Assembly (NCBI RefSeq): GCF_042647465.1
Contig: NZ_JBHRVN010000004.1
Length of the DNA: 64,000 bases
Source of the DNA: Wagnerdoeblera intermedia
Lineage (GTDB): Bacteria; Pseudomonadota; Alphaproteobacteria; Rhodobacterales; Rhodobacteraceae
Strand: one strand, 5' to 3'
In this document: positions 1 through 7,944 of the stretch, in pieces
How the letters are laid out: every line of letters starts with the position of its first letter
Position numbering within the stretch: position 1 is the first letter of the stretch
Notes under the pieces: generated by a model
Database searches by the model: none
Seen by the model: only the letters and a program-made list of their open reading frames with translations
Told to the model about the DNA's origin: nothing
Translations under genes and position numbers: made by a program

Positions 1-569
1 CGCTGTTCTCGGGCGACAAATACGCTGACCTCAGCCAGGAAGCTCTGTGGTTCATCGGTGGTATCCTGAAGCACGCGAAAGCGCTGAACGCGATCACCAA
101 CCCCTCGACCAACTCCTACAAGCGTCTGATCCCGGGCTTTGAAGCTCCGGTTCTGCGCGCCTTCTCGGCACGCAACCGCTCGGGCTGCGTTCGTATTCCG
201 TGGACCGAATCGCCGAAAGCCAAGCGCGTTGAAGCCCGCTTCCCCGATCCTTCGGCAAACCCCTACCTGGCGTTTGCAGCGCTCATGATGGCCGGCCTTG
301 ACGGCATCAAGAACAAGATCGATCCGGGCCCGGCTTCGGACAAAGACCTCTACGATCTGCCGCCGGAAGAACTGGCAGCAATCCCGACCGTCTGCGGCTC
401 GCTGCGTGAAGCGCTTGAAGAGCTGAGCAAAGACATGGACTTCCTGCTGGCGGGCGACGTCTTCACCCGCGACCAGCTGGAATCCTACATCGCGCTGAAG
501 TGGGAAGAAGTGTATGCCTATGAGCACACCCCCCACCCGGTCGAGTACCAGATGTACTACTCCTGCTGA
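1..569 (+). CDS. glnA: Glutamine synthetase type I, C-terminal part (5' end outside window)
   Basis: ATP-dependent ligation of ammonia to glutamate in the cytoplasm, as a dodecamer. The window opens inside the gene; the reading frame starts at base 3 and gives 188 residues to the TGA at 567-569. Visible hallmarks are NRSGCVRIPW and the RFPDPSANPYLAFAA region of the catalytic domain, then KDLYDLPPEE. The tyrosine of that last motif (codon 351-353) is the site adenylylated by GlnE in GSI-beta enzymes, so covalent nitrogen control is expected. The protein ends YQMYYSC. A strong terminator follows at once. The upstream glnB that normally precedes glnA in this order lies outside the window. The identification is essentially certain. 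Confidence 0.97.
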   Translation, partial: LFSGDKYADLSQEALWFIGGILKHAKALNAITNPSTNSYKRLIPGFEAPVLRAFSARNRSGCVRIPWTESPKAKRVEARFPDPSANPYLAFAALMMAGLDGIKNKIDPGPASDKDLYDLPPEELAAIPTVCGSLREALEELSKDMDFLLAGDVFTRDQLESYIALKWEEVYAYEHTPHPVEYQMYYSC

Positions 570-586
570 TCCCTTCGGGACCGGCG

Positions 587-618
587 AAAGGGCGCCCTTC
601 GGGGCGCCCTTTTTCTTT
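587..618 (+). terminator. Rho-independent terminator of glnA
   Basis: An 11-bp stem (587-597 with 602-612, GC-rich core GGGCGCCC) closes a TTCG tetraloop and runs into a T tract at 610-614. It lies 18 bases after the glnA stop. Confidence 0.9.
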
Positions 619-688
619 GCAAAGGCGCAGGGGGTGGTCGCAGGCAGACCGTGCACCTACCTTTGAAGAGACCTCAAGGGAGAGCTCC

Positions 689-1384
689 ATGACCGCTGCC
701 CCGCAAAGCCCCGCCGCCGCCCGCTGGCCTGCTCAGACACCCGGCGCGATCCAGCTTTATTCCTACCCCACGCCCAATGGCGTCAAAGTCTCGCTGATGC
801 TGGAGGAGAGCGGCCTGGCCTATGACGCCCATCTGGTCGATTTTGCCAAAGGCGATCAGAAAACGCCGGAATTTCTGGCGGTAAACCCCAATGGCAAAAT
901 CCCGGCGATCTTTGATCCGCAAGGGCCGGAGGGCCGGCCGGTGACGCTGTTCGAAAGCGGTGCGATTCTTCTTTATCTGGCGGAGAAATCAGGAAAATTC
1001 CTGCCCGCCGATAAGAAATGGCAGATCACCCAATGGCTGATGTTCCAGATGGCGGGCATCGGGCCGATGTTCGGGCAGTTCGGCTTTTTCCATCACTACG
1101 CCGGAAAAGCTGTCGAAGCCCCCCTCCCGCGGGAGCGGTACCGCGCAGAGGCGGCGCGACTGCTGCAGGTCCTGGATCAGGCGCTCGAAGGCCAGAACTG
1201 GATCGCGGGGGAGTATTCCATCGCGGATATGGCCATCGGCCCCTGGCTGCATGGCATGATGCATCACTACAAAGGCGCAGAGGCCGTGGGCTGGTCGGAT
1301 CTGAAAAATGTCCCCGCCTATTTCGACCGCTTCATGGCGCGTCCCGCCGTTCAGCGCGCTCTGAACATCCCCGCCGTTCCTTAA
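689..1384 (+). CDS. Glutathione S-transferase (Ure2p/YfcG-YghU-like)
   Basis: Glutathione-dependent transferase or disulfide reductase, cytoplasmic, 231 aa. The N-terminal thioredoxin-fold half carries TPNGVKVSLMLEE, then VNPNGKIPAI and LFESGAILLYLAE, the glutathione-site segment of nu-class/YfcG-like enzymes. The C-terminal helical half has NWIAGEYSIADMAIGPW. I start at the ATG at 689 because GGGAG sits six bases upstream; a TTG at 617 would place the start inside the glnA terminator. It stands alone after that terminator. The substrate cannot be read from the sequence. Confidence 0.9.
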   Translation: MTAAPQSPAAARWPAQTPGAIQLYSYPTPNGVKVSLMLEESGLAYDAHLVDFAKGDQKTPEFLAVNPNGKIPAIFDPQGPEGRPVTLFESGAILLYLAEKSGKFLPADKKWQITQWLMFQMAGIGPMFGQFGFFHHYAGKAVEAPLPRERYRAEAARLLQVLDQALEGQNWIAGEYSIADMAIGPWLHGMMHHYKGAEAVGWSDLKNVPAYFDRFMARPAVQRALNIPAVP

Positions 1385-1475
1385 GCGGCGGTTTGCGGCG
1401 GGGCCTTCCCCGCTGCATCACGACTGGACAAGTCGGGATTATGAGAGCAGTCTGGCAGCGCAGAGCCGGGGGGAA

Positions 1476-1934
1476 ATGATGCGTAAGTTCATGGTGGTGC
1501 TCGACGACAGCCGCGAATGCCTGAATGCAATGCGCTATGCCACGCTGCGCGCGTCGCATACCGATGCGGCCGTGGTGATCCTGTCAGTTATCCCGCCCGA
1601 GGAATTTCAGCACTGGATGGGCGTCGCGGATCTGATGCGGGCCGAGGCGCGGGAGCGGATCGAGGCGCATTTTGAGGTTTTCGCCAAGTGGATGCGCTCA
1701 AAGCACAATGTCCACCCGACCCTTGTGATCCGTGAGGGTGAAGTGGCCGCAGAGGTTCTGGCGCAGCTTCGCGAAGATCCGGAGATCGGTGTGCTGGTCC
1801 TGGGCGCGGGCTCCGATAAATCCGGCCCCGGTCCGCTGGTGACGCTGCTTTCCAAAGGATCGGCCAATCTGCCCTGCCCGGTCACCATCGTGCCGGGCGA
1901 GATGTCGAAAGAACGCCTTGAGGCGATTACCTGA
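1476..1934 (+). CDS. Universal stress protein, UspA family
   Basis: A single-domain UspA-fold protein of 152 aa. It opens with MVVLDDSRECLNAMRYA and ends with VLVLGAGSDKSGPGPLVTLL followed by SANLPCPVTIVPG, the G-x2-G-x9-G-S/T type ATP-binding loop of nucleotide-binding Usp proteins (slightly degenerate here). Two ATG codons are adjacent (1476 and 1479); the G-rich stretch just upstream gives better spacing for the second. It converges on the membrane protein at 1938 with only three bases between. The role is stress survival by family; no specific function can be assigned. Confidence 0.88.
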   Translation: MMRKFMVVLDDSRECLNAMRYATLRASHTDAAVVILSVIPPEEFQHWMGVADLMRAEARERIEAHFEVFAKWMRSKHNVHPTLVIREGEVAAEVLAQLREDPEIGVLVLGAGSDKSGPGPLVTLLSKGSANLPCPVTIVPGEMSKERLEAIT

Positions 1935-1937
1935 CCC

Positions 1938-2702
1938 TCAGGTCCGGAAGCGGTTGAAGGCGGCAGAGGCCAGCCAGCCCGCCGCAATGGCCAGCGCCAG
2001 CGACAGGATGCCATAGATCAGCGGCTGATCGAGGGCGAGGCGGTGCAAAAACCGCTCAATCCCCTGTTTATGCACGTCAATCAGCTGCTCTTCCTCAGCA
2101 ATGACCCGGCCCTCGCGCAGCAGAAAGACCCGCGTGCGGAAGATACCCTCCGTCAGATTGGCGGGCAGGACGACATCGGCGCGGATCAGCACATCACGCT
2201 CCAGCACCACACCGCCGTCCTGACGGCTGAAAGCCCCGCTCTGGGTGCGAAGCCGCATCAGGGCCTCTGTGAAAAGCCCGGTGTCTTCCGCCTGATGGGC
2301 CACGCCGATCGTGCGCACCATCTGCGGCAGCGTGATGCGGTGGCGCAGATCATCGGTCGCCGAAAGGATCTCTTCCAGCGGACGGGTAGAGGCGACGGCG
2401 TAATAGACCGGGGCCGAAGTCACCTCCACCGCATCGGTGTTGACCCAGATCCCGAAGACCCGCTCTTTGCGGCGCACCGTGACCGGACCCGACGGGCCTT
2501 CGATGGTGACGATGACATCGAGCGGGCCCTCAGGCGCAGGCGCATCACGCGCGACCGCACCAAAGACCACGATCTCTGAGCCGTCAAAGTTGACGGTAAT
2601 ACCGACGCGACTTTGCGACAGCCCCGTCACCACCTCTTCGGTGGCCGCAGCGGGTGTGCAAAGCGCAAAAAGGCTGAGGAGCAATCCGCGCAGAAGCTTC
2701 AT
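1938..2702 (-). CDS. TIGR02186-type membrane-anchored periplasmic protein
   Basis: 254 aa with an N-terminal signal peptide (residues 1-20, ending TPAAA), a beta-rich periplasmic part beginning with SQSRVGITVNFDGSEIVVFG, and one C-terminal transmembrane helix (YGILSLALAIAAGWLAS). This is the architecture of the alphaproteobacterial family TIGR02186, which usually sits beside a TauE/SafE exporter. Here its ATG overlaps the stop of the exporter by ATGA, so the two are translationally coupled. By association it may help export a sulfur-containing anion; no catalytic residues are evident. Confidence 0.8.
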   Translation of the reverse strand: MKLLRGLLLSLFALCTPAAATEEVVTGLSQSRVGITVNFDGSEIVVFGAVARDAPAPEGPLDVIVTIEGPSGPVTVRRKERVFGIWVNTDAVEVTSAPVYYAVASTRPLEEILSATDDLRHRITLPQMVRTIGVAHQAEDTGLFTEALMRLRTQSGAFSRQDGGVVLERDVLIRADVVLPANLTEGIFRTRVFLLREGRVIAEEEQLIDVHKQGIERFLHRLALDQPLIYGILSLALAIAAGWLASAAFNRFRT

Positions 2703-3616
2703 GGCAGCCGCCCCGGTGTCAGGACATAAAGCTCTCCTGGCGTGACCAGCAGATCCAGCGCGATCTTCACCGACATCGCCAGCACCAAAAGCGCCAGCAG
2801 CAGCCGCAGGCGTTCTGCCTTGAGTTTCAGCCCGATCCGCGTGCCGATCTGTGCGCCGATCACACCGCCCACGATCAGCATGACCGCCAGCAGAATATCG
2901 ACCGAATAGGCCGTCACCGCATGCATCAGCGTGGTGAAAGCCGTGACAAAGATGATCTGAAACAGCGAGGTGCCCACGACCACTTTCGTCGGCATCCCCA
3001 GCAGATAGATCATCGCCGGCACCATAATGAAGCCGCCGCCAACCCCCATGATCGCCGCCAGAAACCCGACCGCCGCGCCCACCAGAACGGGGGGGATCGC
3101 GCTGATATAAAGCCCTGAGGCGCGGAATTTCATCTTCAGCGGCAGACGGTGCACCATGCGGTGCTGATGTGCGCGGCGCGGCGCGGTGCCGGTCTGGGCG
3201 CGGCGGATGGCGCGCAGGCTTTCCTGCAGCATCATCAGGCCGATGAGGCCCAGAAACAGCACATAGGAAAGCTGCACCATCAGCTCAACCTGGCCCATCC
3301 GGCGCAGGATCGAAAAGACCCAGATCCCAAGCGCTGAGCCGACCATACCCCCGCCCAGAAGCACCAGCCCCATGCGAAAATCGACCGTGCGCCGCTTCAC
3401 ATGCGCCAGCACGCCCGAAACCGAAGAGGCCACCACCTGGTTTGCCCCGGTCGCCACCGCCACGCCGGGCGGCACGCCGATCAGCATCAGCAAAGGGGTG
3501 ATCAGAAAGCCGCCGCCGACGCCGAACATGCCCGACAGCACCCCCACCACTCCGCCAAGCCCGAGCAGAGTCAATGCATTGACCGAGACCTCAGCGATGG
3601 GAAGATAAAGCTGCAT
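2699..3616 (-). CDS. Sulfite exporter TauE/SafE family permease (TSUP)
   Basis: 305-aa inner-membrane permease of the 4-toluene sulfonate uptake family (sulfite/organosulfonate export or uptake). Two related halves each begin with a glycine-rich motif: GVLSGMFGVGGGFLITPLL near residue 26 and GFLAAIMGVGGGFIMVPA near residue 185. This duplicated GxGGG motif is the family signature. About eight hydrophobic helices are visible, with a basic cytoplasmic loop (RRAQTGTAPRRAHQHR) between the halves. It is first in a two-gene operon with the TIGR02186 protein. Substrate unproven. Confidence 0.9.
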   Translation of the reverse strand: MQLYLPIAEVSVNALTLLGLGGVVGVLSGMFGVGGGFLITPLLMLIGVPPGVAVATGANQVVASSVSGVLAHVKRRTVDFRMGLVLLGGGMVGSALGIWVFSILRRMGQVELMVQLSYVLFLGLIGLMMLQESLRAIRRAQTGTAPRRAHQHRMVHRLPLKMKFRASGLYISAIPPVLVGAAVGFLAAIMGVGGGFIMVPAMIYLLGMPTKVVVGTSLFQIIFVTAFTTLMHAVTAYSVDILLAVMLIVGGVIGAQIGTRIGLKLKAERLRLLLALLVLAMSVKIALDLLVTPGELYVLTPGRLP

Positions 3617-3721
3617 GAAGACCTGACGCGCAAAGAGGCGGTTTAACCCTCACAGTCGCACCCCGGGGCGGCATTGTCAAAGCGACGTCAAAGCCCCGGG
3701 GCGTGCCAGGGTCTCAGGGGG

Positions 3722-4138
3722 TCAGGACAGTGGTCGGGTCATCACCACGGCATCGACGGGCACGCCCTCAGGACTGCGGTAATAGCCTTTGCGCCGCCCC
3801 GCCGTCTGCCAGCCCTCTGCCTCATAAAGTGCGCGGGCAGCGGGGTTGTCGGCCGCAACCTCCAGATAAGCGGTCACAGCCCCAAGATCGGCGCAGCCCC
3901 TGTAGAAAGCCGCCATCAGGCGACGGCCCAGGCCCTGGCGACGGGCTGCGGGGTCAACGGCGATGGTCAGAAGCTCTGCCTCATCAAGGGTCACCCGGCC
4001 CAGCACGAAGCCACCTGGCAGAGCCCGCAGCACCGCGCCGGGGGCGGCTGCCAGATCGCGCAGTTCCGCCTCACTCCAGGGGCGGGGATGGGTGAAAGAG
4101 CCTGCGTGGATCGCCGCGAGGGTCGCAAAATCAGGCAT
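3722..4138 (-). CDS. rimI: Ribosomal-protein S18 alanine N-acetyltransferase
   Basis: GNAT-fold acetyltransferase of 138 aa, the RimI type that acetylates the N-terminal alanine of ribosomal protein S18. The acetyl-CoA loop is AVDPAARRQGLGRRLMAAF and the C-terminal strand LEVAADNPAARALYEAEGW is typical. The ATG at 4138 overlaps the tsaB stop by eight bases; a longer frame to 4192 would read deeply into tsaB, so I reject it. It is last in the nfu-tsaB-rimI operon; tsaB-rimI pairing is widespread in bacteria and supports the name. Confidence 0.9.
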   Translation of the reverse strand: MPDFATLAAIHAGSFTHPRPWSEAELRDLAAAPGAVLRALPGGFVLGRVTLDEAELLTIAVDPAARRQGLGRRLMAAFYRGCADLGAVTAYLEVAADNPAARALYEAEGWQTAGRRKGYYRSPEGVPVDAVVMTRPLS

Positions 4139-4853
4139 CGAGAATAGCCGGCGGCGGATCGGACGGCGGGGCGGCATCTGCCGGGCGCACATAAAGCGGC
4201 GCCGGACGCGGCAGAGCCTTACCCGTGGCCAGACGGCGCAGGGCGATGCGGTTCATGACCTGCGGCAGATCAAACCCCTCAATCGCGCTCCAATGCGGCT
4301 GGTCGCACAGAGAAAGCCCAAGGCCCGCCGCAACCTCAGCGGCAGCATATCCGCAGACCTCTGCCCCCGACTGCGGGAGAGCGTCATCTCTCTCTCCAGG
4401 GGTCAGCAGATGCGGTGCCGCCACCGCAACACCGTCCCGGATATGCTGAAGATAGACACGGCCCTGTGGCGCGGGCAGTGAAACCAGCAGATCGCCGTCC
4501 CCGGCCCCCTCTGCCTGGATCTCAAACTGCGAGACGCCCACCACCGGGATTTTCAGCGCAAGGCCAAGGCCCCGGGCCGCCGCCACGGCGATCCGGATCC
4601 CGGTGAAATTGCCCGGACCCGTGCCGACCGCCAGCGCAGAAAGGTCTTGATAGCCAAGGCCCGCTGCGGCCAGAAGCCCGCTCAGCAGGGGCATCAGCCG
4701 CTCTGCCTGGCCTTTGGCCATCTCCTCGCGCAACAAAGGGCGCCCCGAGAGGCCCGCCATAATCCACGGCCCCGAAGTGTCAAAAGCCAGAACCGGCCCT
4801 TTCGGGGCCGGCTCGCAGGACTGCGCCGGGGCGCTTTGCAGATCAGACGTCAT
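4131..4853 (-). CDS. tsaB: tRNA threonylcarbamoyladenosine biosynthesis protein TsaB
   Basis: 240-aa ASKHA-fold partner of TsaD in making t6A37 in ANN-decoding tRNAs. Features seen: AFDTSGPWIMAGL at the N terminus (phosphate-loop strand), then QAERLMPLLSGLL, and AVGTGPGNFTGIRIAVAAAR near residues 75-95, the most conserved TsaB motif. The atypical TsaB metal-binding site cannot be judged by eye. The ATG at 4853 follows the nfu stop by one base, so translation is probably coupled. Confidence 0.93.
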   Translation of the reverse strand: MTSDLQSAPAQSCEPAPKGPVLAFDTSGPWIMAGLSGRPLLREEMAKGQAERLMPLLSGLLAAAGLGYQDLSALAVGTGPGNFTGIRIAVAAARGLGLALKIPVVGVSQFEIQAEGAGDGDLLVSLPAPQGRVYLQHIRDGVAVAAPHLLTPGERDDALPQSGAEVCGYAAAEVAAGLGLSLCDQPHWSAIEGFDLPQVMNRIALRRLATGKALPRPAPLYVRPADAAPPSDPPPAILDA

Positions 4854-4854
4854 C

Positions 4855-5412
4855 TCAGGCAGCGACCGGGCGAACCTCGGTGACTTCCGGGATGTAATGG
4901 CGCAGCAGGTTCTCGATGCCCATCTTCAGAGTGAGCGTCGAAGAGGGGCAACCCGCGCAGGCGCCCTTCATGTGCAGATAGACGACGCCGCGATCAAAAC
5001 CGTGGAAGGTGATGTCGCCGCCGTCCTGGGCCACAGCCGGACGCACACGGGTGTCGAGCAGATCTTTGATCTGACGCACGATCTCACCGTCTTCGCCCTC
5101 ATGCGCCATGTGGGCGGCAGCTGCCTCACCCTCGATGACCGGAGCGCCGGACTGGAAATGCTCCATGATGGCGCCGAGGATCGCGGGCTTCACATGCTCC
5201 CAGGCGACATCCGCGGCTTTGGTCACCGTGACGAAATCATGGCCAAGGAAAACCCCGGTCACACCACCGGTCGCAAAGATCCGGCGCGCGAGCGGCGATT
5301 TCTGCGCCGCCTCCAGCGAGGGGAAATCAGCGGTGCCAAGATCCATGACCTCACGGCCAGGCAGGAACTTCAGCGTTGCGGGGTTCGGGGTGGTTTCGGT
5401 CTGAATGAACAT
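4855..5412 (-). CDS. NifU-like Fe-S carrier protein (Nfu)
   Basis: 185 aa with the two-domain Nfu layout. The Nfu_N domain opens with MFIQTETTPNPATLKFLPG and includes TGVFLGHDFVTVTK. The C-terminal NifU domain has RPAVAQDGGDITF and the cluster-binding CxxC in GACAGCPSST. It carries or delivers [4Fe-4S] clusters to apo-proteins, including in mitochondrial homologues (NFU1). It heads the operon with tsaB and rimI. The start is supported by the perfectly conserved N terminus. Confidence 0.93.
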   Translation of the reverse strand: MFIQTETTPNPATLKFLPGREVMDLGTADFPSLEAAQKSPLARRIFATGGVTGVFLGHDFVTVTKAADVAWEHVKPAILGAIMEHFQSGAPVIEGEAAAAHMAHEGEDGEIVRQIKDLLDTRVRPAVAQDGGDITFHGFDRGVVYLHMKGACAGCPSSTLTLKMGIENLLRHYIPEVTEVRPVAA

Positions 5413-5493
5413 GGCGGTCCCTCCGGGGCGTTAGACTGGATATGCGACCGGGGGGCGGGCCTGTCAAGGCAAGCCCCCCGGGGGCGTTGCGCC

Positions 5494-6057
5494 TCAGGTG
5501 GCCATGGGCCAGATCAGCCGCGTGGGCGTGACGATCAGATCAAGCGGCTGATCGGTCGGCTCAACAGGCACCAGATCGGCCTCCTGGGCGTCAAAGGCAA
5601 AGCCGATCGCGGTGACTTTGCCCCTGGCCCGCAAAGCCTCAAGGGTGCGGTCGTAAAAGCCCCCGCCATAGCCCAGGCGATAGCCCCGCGCGTCAAAGGC
5701 CAGCATCGGCACGATCAGCACCTGCGGCACCAGCTCCGGCGCGCTCTGCGGCGGCTCATGCGTGCCGAATGCGCCGGGAACCAGCGCCTCGCCGGGCTTC
5801 CAGGCCCGAAAGATCAGCGGCGCGGCTTTGCGCGCAACCACGGGAAGACAGCAGTCCCCCGAATGCGCCGCCATGGCCAGCGCCGGATCGGCTTCGCTGC
5901 GCATGGCGAGATAGCCCGCGAGCACCTGCCCCTGAAAATCGCCCAGAGCGGCAGAGAGCCGCAGATTGGCCGCCGTCAGGTTTTCGCGCTCAAAAGCCTC
6001 CGCCCGCAGATCGGCGGCGCGGCGGCGCAGATCGGCCTTAAACTGCGCTGCCGACAC
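5494..6057 (-). CDS. 5-formyltetrahydrofolate cyclo-ligase
   Basis: 187 aa, ATP-dependent conversion of 5-formyl-THF to 5,10-methenyl-THF. The family signature is present as RLGYGGGFYDRTLEALRA; the nucleotide-binding arginine cluster is ADLRRRAADLRAEAF near the N terminus. The start is a GTG at 6057 with AAGGGAG six bases before it. In many proteobacteria this gene adjoins the 6S RNA gene; the 84 bases upstream here are too short to hold one. Confidence 0.92.
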   Translation of the reverse strand: MSAAQFKADLRRRAADLRAEAFERENLTAANLRLSAALGDFQGQVLAGYLAMRSEADPALAMAAHSGDCCLPVVARKAAPLIFRAWKPGEALVPGAFGTHEPPQSAPELVPQVLIVPMLAFDARGYRLGYGGGFYDRTLEALRARGKVTAIGFAFDAQEADLVPVEPTDQPLDLIVTPTRLIWPMAT

Positions 6058-6141
6058 CGCGCGCTCCCTTAACCAAATTCACACCTCTTTTGCAGATGAT
6101 CCCTCTGCCGGCTCCGTTCAGGGCCTTATTCGGGGGCTATT

Positions 6142-6438
6142 ATGCAAAGCGGACACAATCATCTGCAAGAGCTTCGCCACAGTCTGGATCTGGCACGGGC
6201 GCGGGCTATGGCCGCAGGGCAACGGGCTGAGGCGGCAAGGCGCGGTTTCGCCGCAGCCCTCCCCGGCGCGGAGACCCCGCTGACCCCATCGGCGCGCAGC
6301 CTCGCCGCACCCGCCATCGCGCTGCTGCGCGAGAGATACCGCCGCGATCACATCCGCCACTGCGCCGCGCTTTCCGATCTGGCAGAGGCGCAGATGGCTG
6401 TGTCTGACGCCACCCGAGCCGGGGATCCGCCCGATTAA
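6142..6438 (+). CDS. Hypothetical small helical protein
   Basis: 98 aa, not recognised. The ATG at 6142 is preceded by CGGGGGC at suitable spacing. The product is strongly helical and Ala/Arg-rich (LRHSLDLARARAMAAGQRA, IALLRERYRRDHIRHC) with one cysteine and no membrane segment or signal peptide. It lies divergent to the cyclo-ligase and ends six bases before the convergent mgtE stop. The high-GC frame could be an artefact, but the codon pattern, position and ribosome site favour a real gene. Confidence 0.5.
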   Translation: MQSGHNHLQELRHSLDLARARAMAAGQRAEAARRGFAAALPGAETPLTPSARSLAAPAIALLRERYRRDHIRHCAALSDLAEAQMAVSDATRAGDPPD

Positions 6439-6444
6439 ACCCGA

Positions 6445-7815
6445 TTAAAGCAGCACCAGCGTGGCCAGCCCAAGGAAGCTGAAAAAGCCGATCACATCGG
6501 TCAGCGTCATCACAAAGGTGCCGGAAGCCAGCGCCGGATCGAGTTTCAGACGGTTCAGCACCAGAGGGACCACCACCCCGGCCAGGGCCGCCACCGCAAG
6601 GTTGATGATCATGGCCGAGCCGATGACCGCACCCAGCCAGATATCCCTGCCATAAAAGGCCCAGGCCATCATCCCCATGCAGAGCGCGAAGATCAGCCCG
6701 CTGATCAGGCCCACGGTCAGTTCCCGCCAGACCACCCGCGTCGCGTTTGACGAGGTCAGATCCCGCGTCGCAAGCGCGCGCACCGCCACCGTCAGACTTT
6801 GCGTCCCCGCGATTCCGCCCATAGAGGCCACGATGGGCATCAGCGCCGCCAGCGCCACAATGGCCGCGATCGTGCCGTCAAAGAGCGAAATCACCAGGGC
6901 CGAGACATTGGCCGTCAGAAGGTTGATCCCAAGCCAGGGCAGACGCTGCTTCAGCGTCTCACCGACACCGTCCGAGATCGAGCTTTCCTCGCCCACACCC
7001 GCCATGCGCAGCATGTCTTCTTCATGCTCTTCGTCGAGCACGTTGAGCGCGTCATCAATCGTGATCGCCCCCGCCAGCCGCCCGGCCGCATCAACGACCG
7101 GCAACGAGATCAGGTGATACTGCTTAAAGAGATAAGCGACATCCGCCTCGGGCATCTCGCCCTCAACGGTCCGGAAGCTGTCCTCCGCCAGATCCGCGAG
7201 CCGCGCATTGCGCCGCGCCGACAGCATCCGCCCAAGGGTCACATAGCCCTGAGGCCGCATCCGCGGATCCACCAGGATCACATGATAGAACTGATCGGGC
7301 AGCCCGTCATGTTCGCGCAGGTAATCAATGGCTTCGCCCACGGTCCAATGCAGGGGCGCCGTCACCACTTCGCGCTGCATCAGACGGCCGGCGGAATATT
7401 CCGGATAGGCCATCGACTGCTCAACCGCGGCGCGGTCATCCGCCTCAAGCGCCTCAAGGATCAGCTCCTGAGCGGGCTCTTCCAGGTCTTCAAGGATGTC
7501 GACCACATCGTCGGTATCAAGCTCGCGCACCGCCCCCGCCAGAACCGCGGGTTCCAGCTGTCCGATGACCTCCTCGCGCAGGCTTTCATCCAGCTCGGAA
7601 AGCACCTCGCCGTCGATCTCACCGCCCCAGAGCGCCAGCAGATCGCTTCGCTCCTGCGGGCGGATCTGTTCAAGAACGTCCGCGATATCGGCGGGGTGCA
7701 GCGGCTCGAGCAGTGCGGTCAGCTGTGCCGCATCCCCGGCTTCGACCGCTGCGCGGATCTGGTCGATCAGTATCCGCTCTGCGCCGCCCCGTGTGGTGTC
7801 ATTTTCCGTACTCAT
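6445..7815 (-). CDS. mgtE: Magnesium transporter MgtE
   Basis: 456-aa Mg2+ channel/transporter of the inner membrane. The order is: cytosolic superhelical N domain (LEPLHPADIADVLEQI, then LDTDDVVDILEDLEEPAQE, residues about 30-130); two CBS repeats that sense cytosolic Mg2+ (about 140-260); and five C-terminal membrane helices from about residue 290, including AALMPIVASMGGIAGTQSLT, the pore-lining helix. Acidic residues in the N and CBS domains form the gating Mg2+ sites in the family. I start at the ATG at 7815 with AGGAG five bases before it; a GTG lies one codon earlier. No M-box-like Mg2+ leader is recognisable upstream. Confidence 0.95.
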   Translation of the reverse strand: MSTENDTTRGGAERILIDQIRAAVEAGDAAQLTALLEPLHPADIADVLEQIRPQERSDLLALWGGEIDGEVLSELDESLREEVIGQLEPAVLAGAVRELDTDDVVDILEDLEEPAQELILEALEADDRAAVEQSMAYPEYSAGRLMQREVVTAPLHWTVGEAIDYLREHDGLPDQFYHVILVDPRMRPQGYVTLGRMLSARRNARLADLAEDSFRTVEGEMPEADVAYLFKQYHLISLPVVDAAGRLAGAITIDDALNVLDEEHEEDMLRMAGVGEESSISDGVGETLKQRLPWLGINLLTANVSALVISLFDGTIAAIVALAALMPIVASMGGIAGTQSLTVAVRALATRDLTSSNATRVVWRELTVGLISGLIFALCMGMMAWAFYGRDIWLGAVIGSAMIINLAVAALAGVVVPLVLNRLKLDPALASGTFVMTLTDVIGFFSFLGLATLVLL

Positions 7816-7944
7816 CACACATCTCCTGGTCGGCGGCCATTCGGGGGGACCATACCCAAAGGCTGTTTGCGCGAACAGAGCCCCCTCGTCAATTTTCTCC
7901 CGCGCTGGTAATGTTGAACGCAGAAATCAGGTAAGGGGTTCAAT

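Noticed and set aside
6058..6141. 6S RNA (ssrS) beside the 5-formyl-THF cyclo-ligase gene
   Set aside because: The gap is only 84 bases; no 6S-like long hairpin fits.
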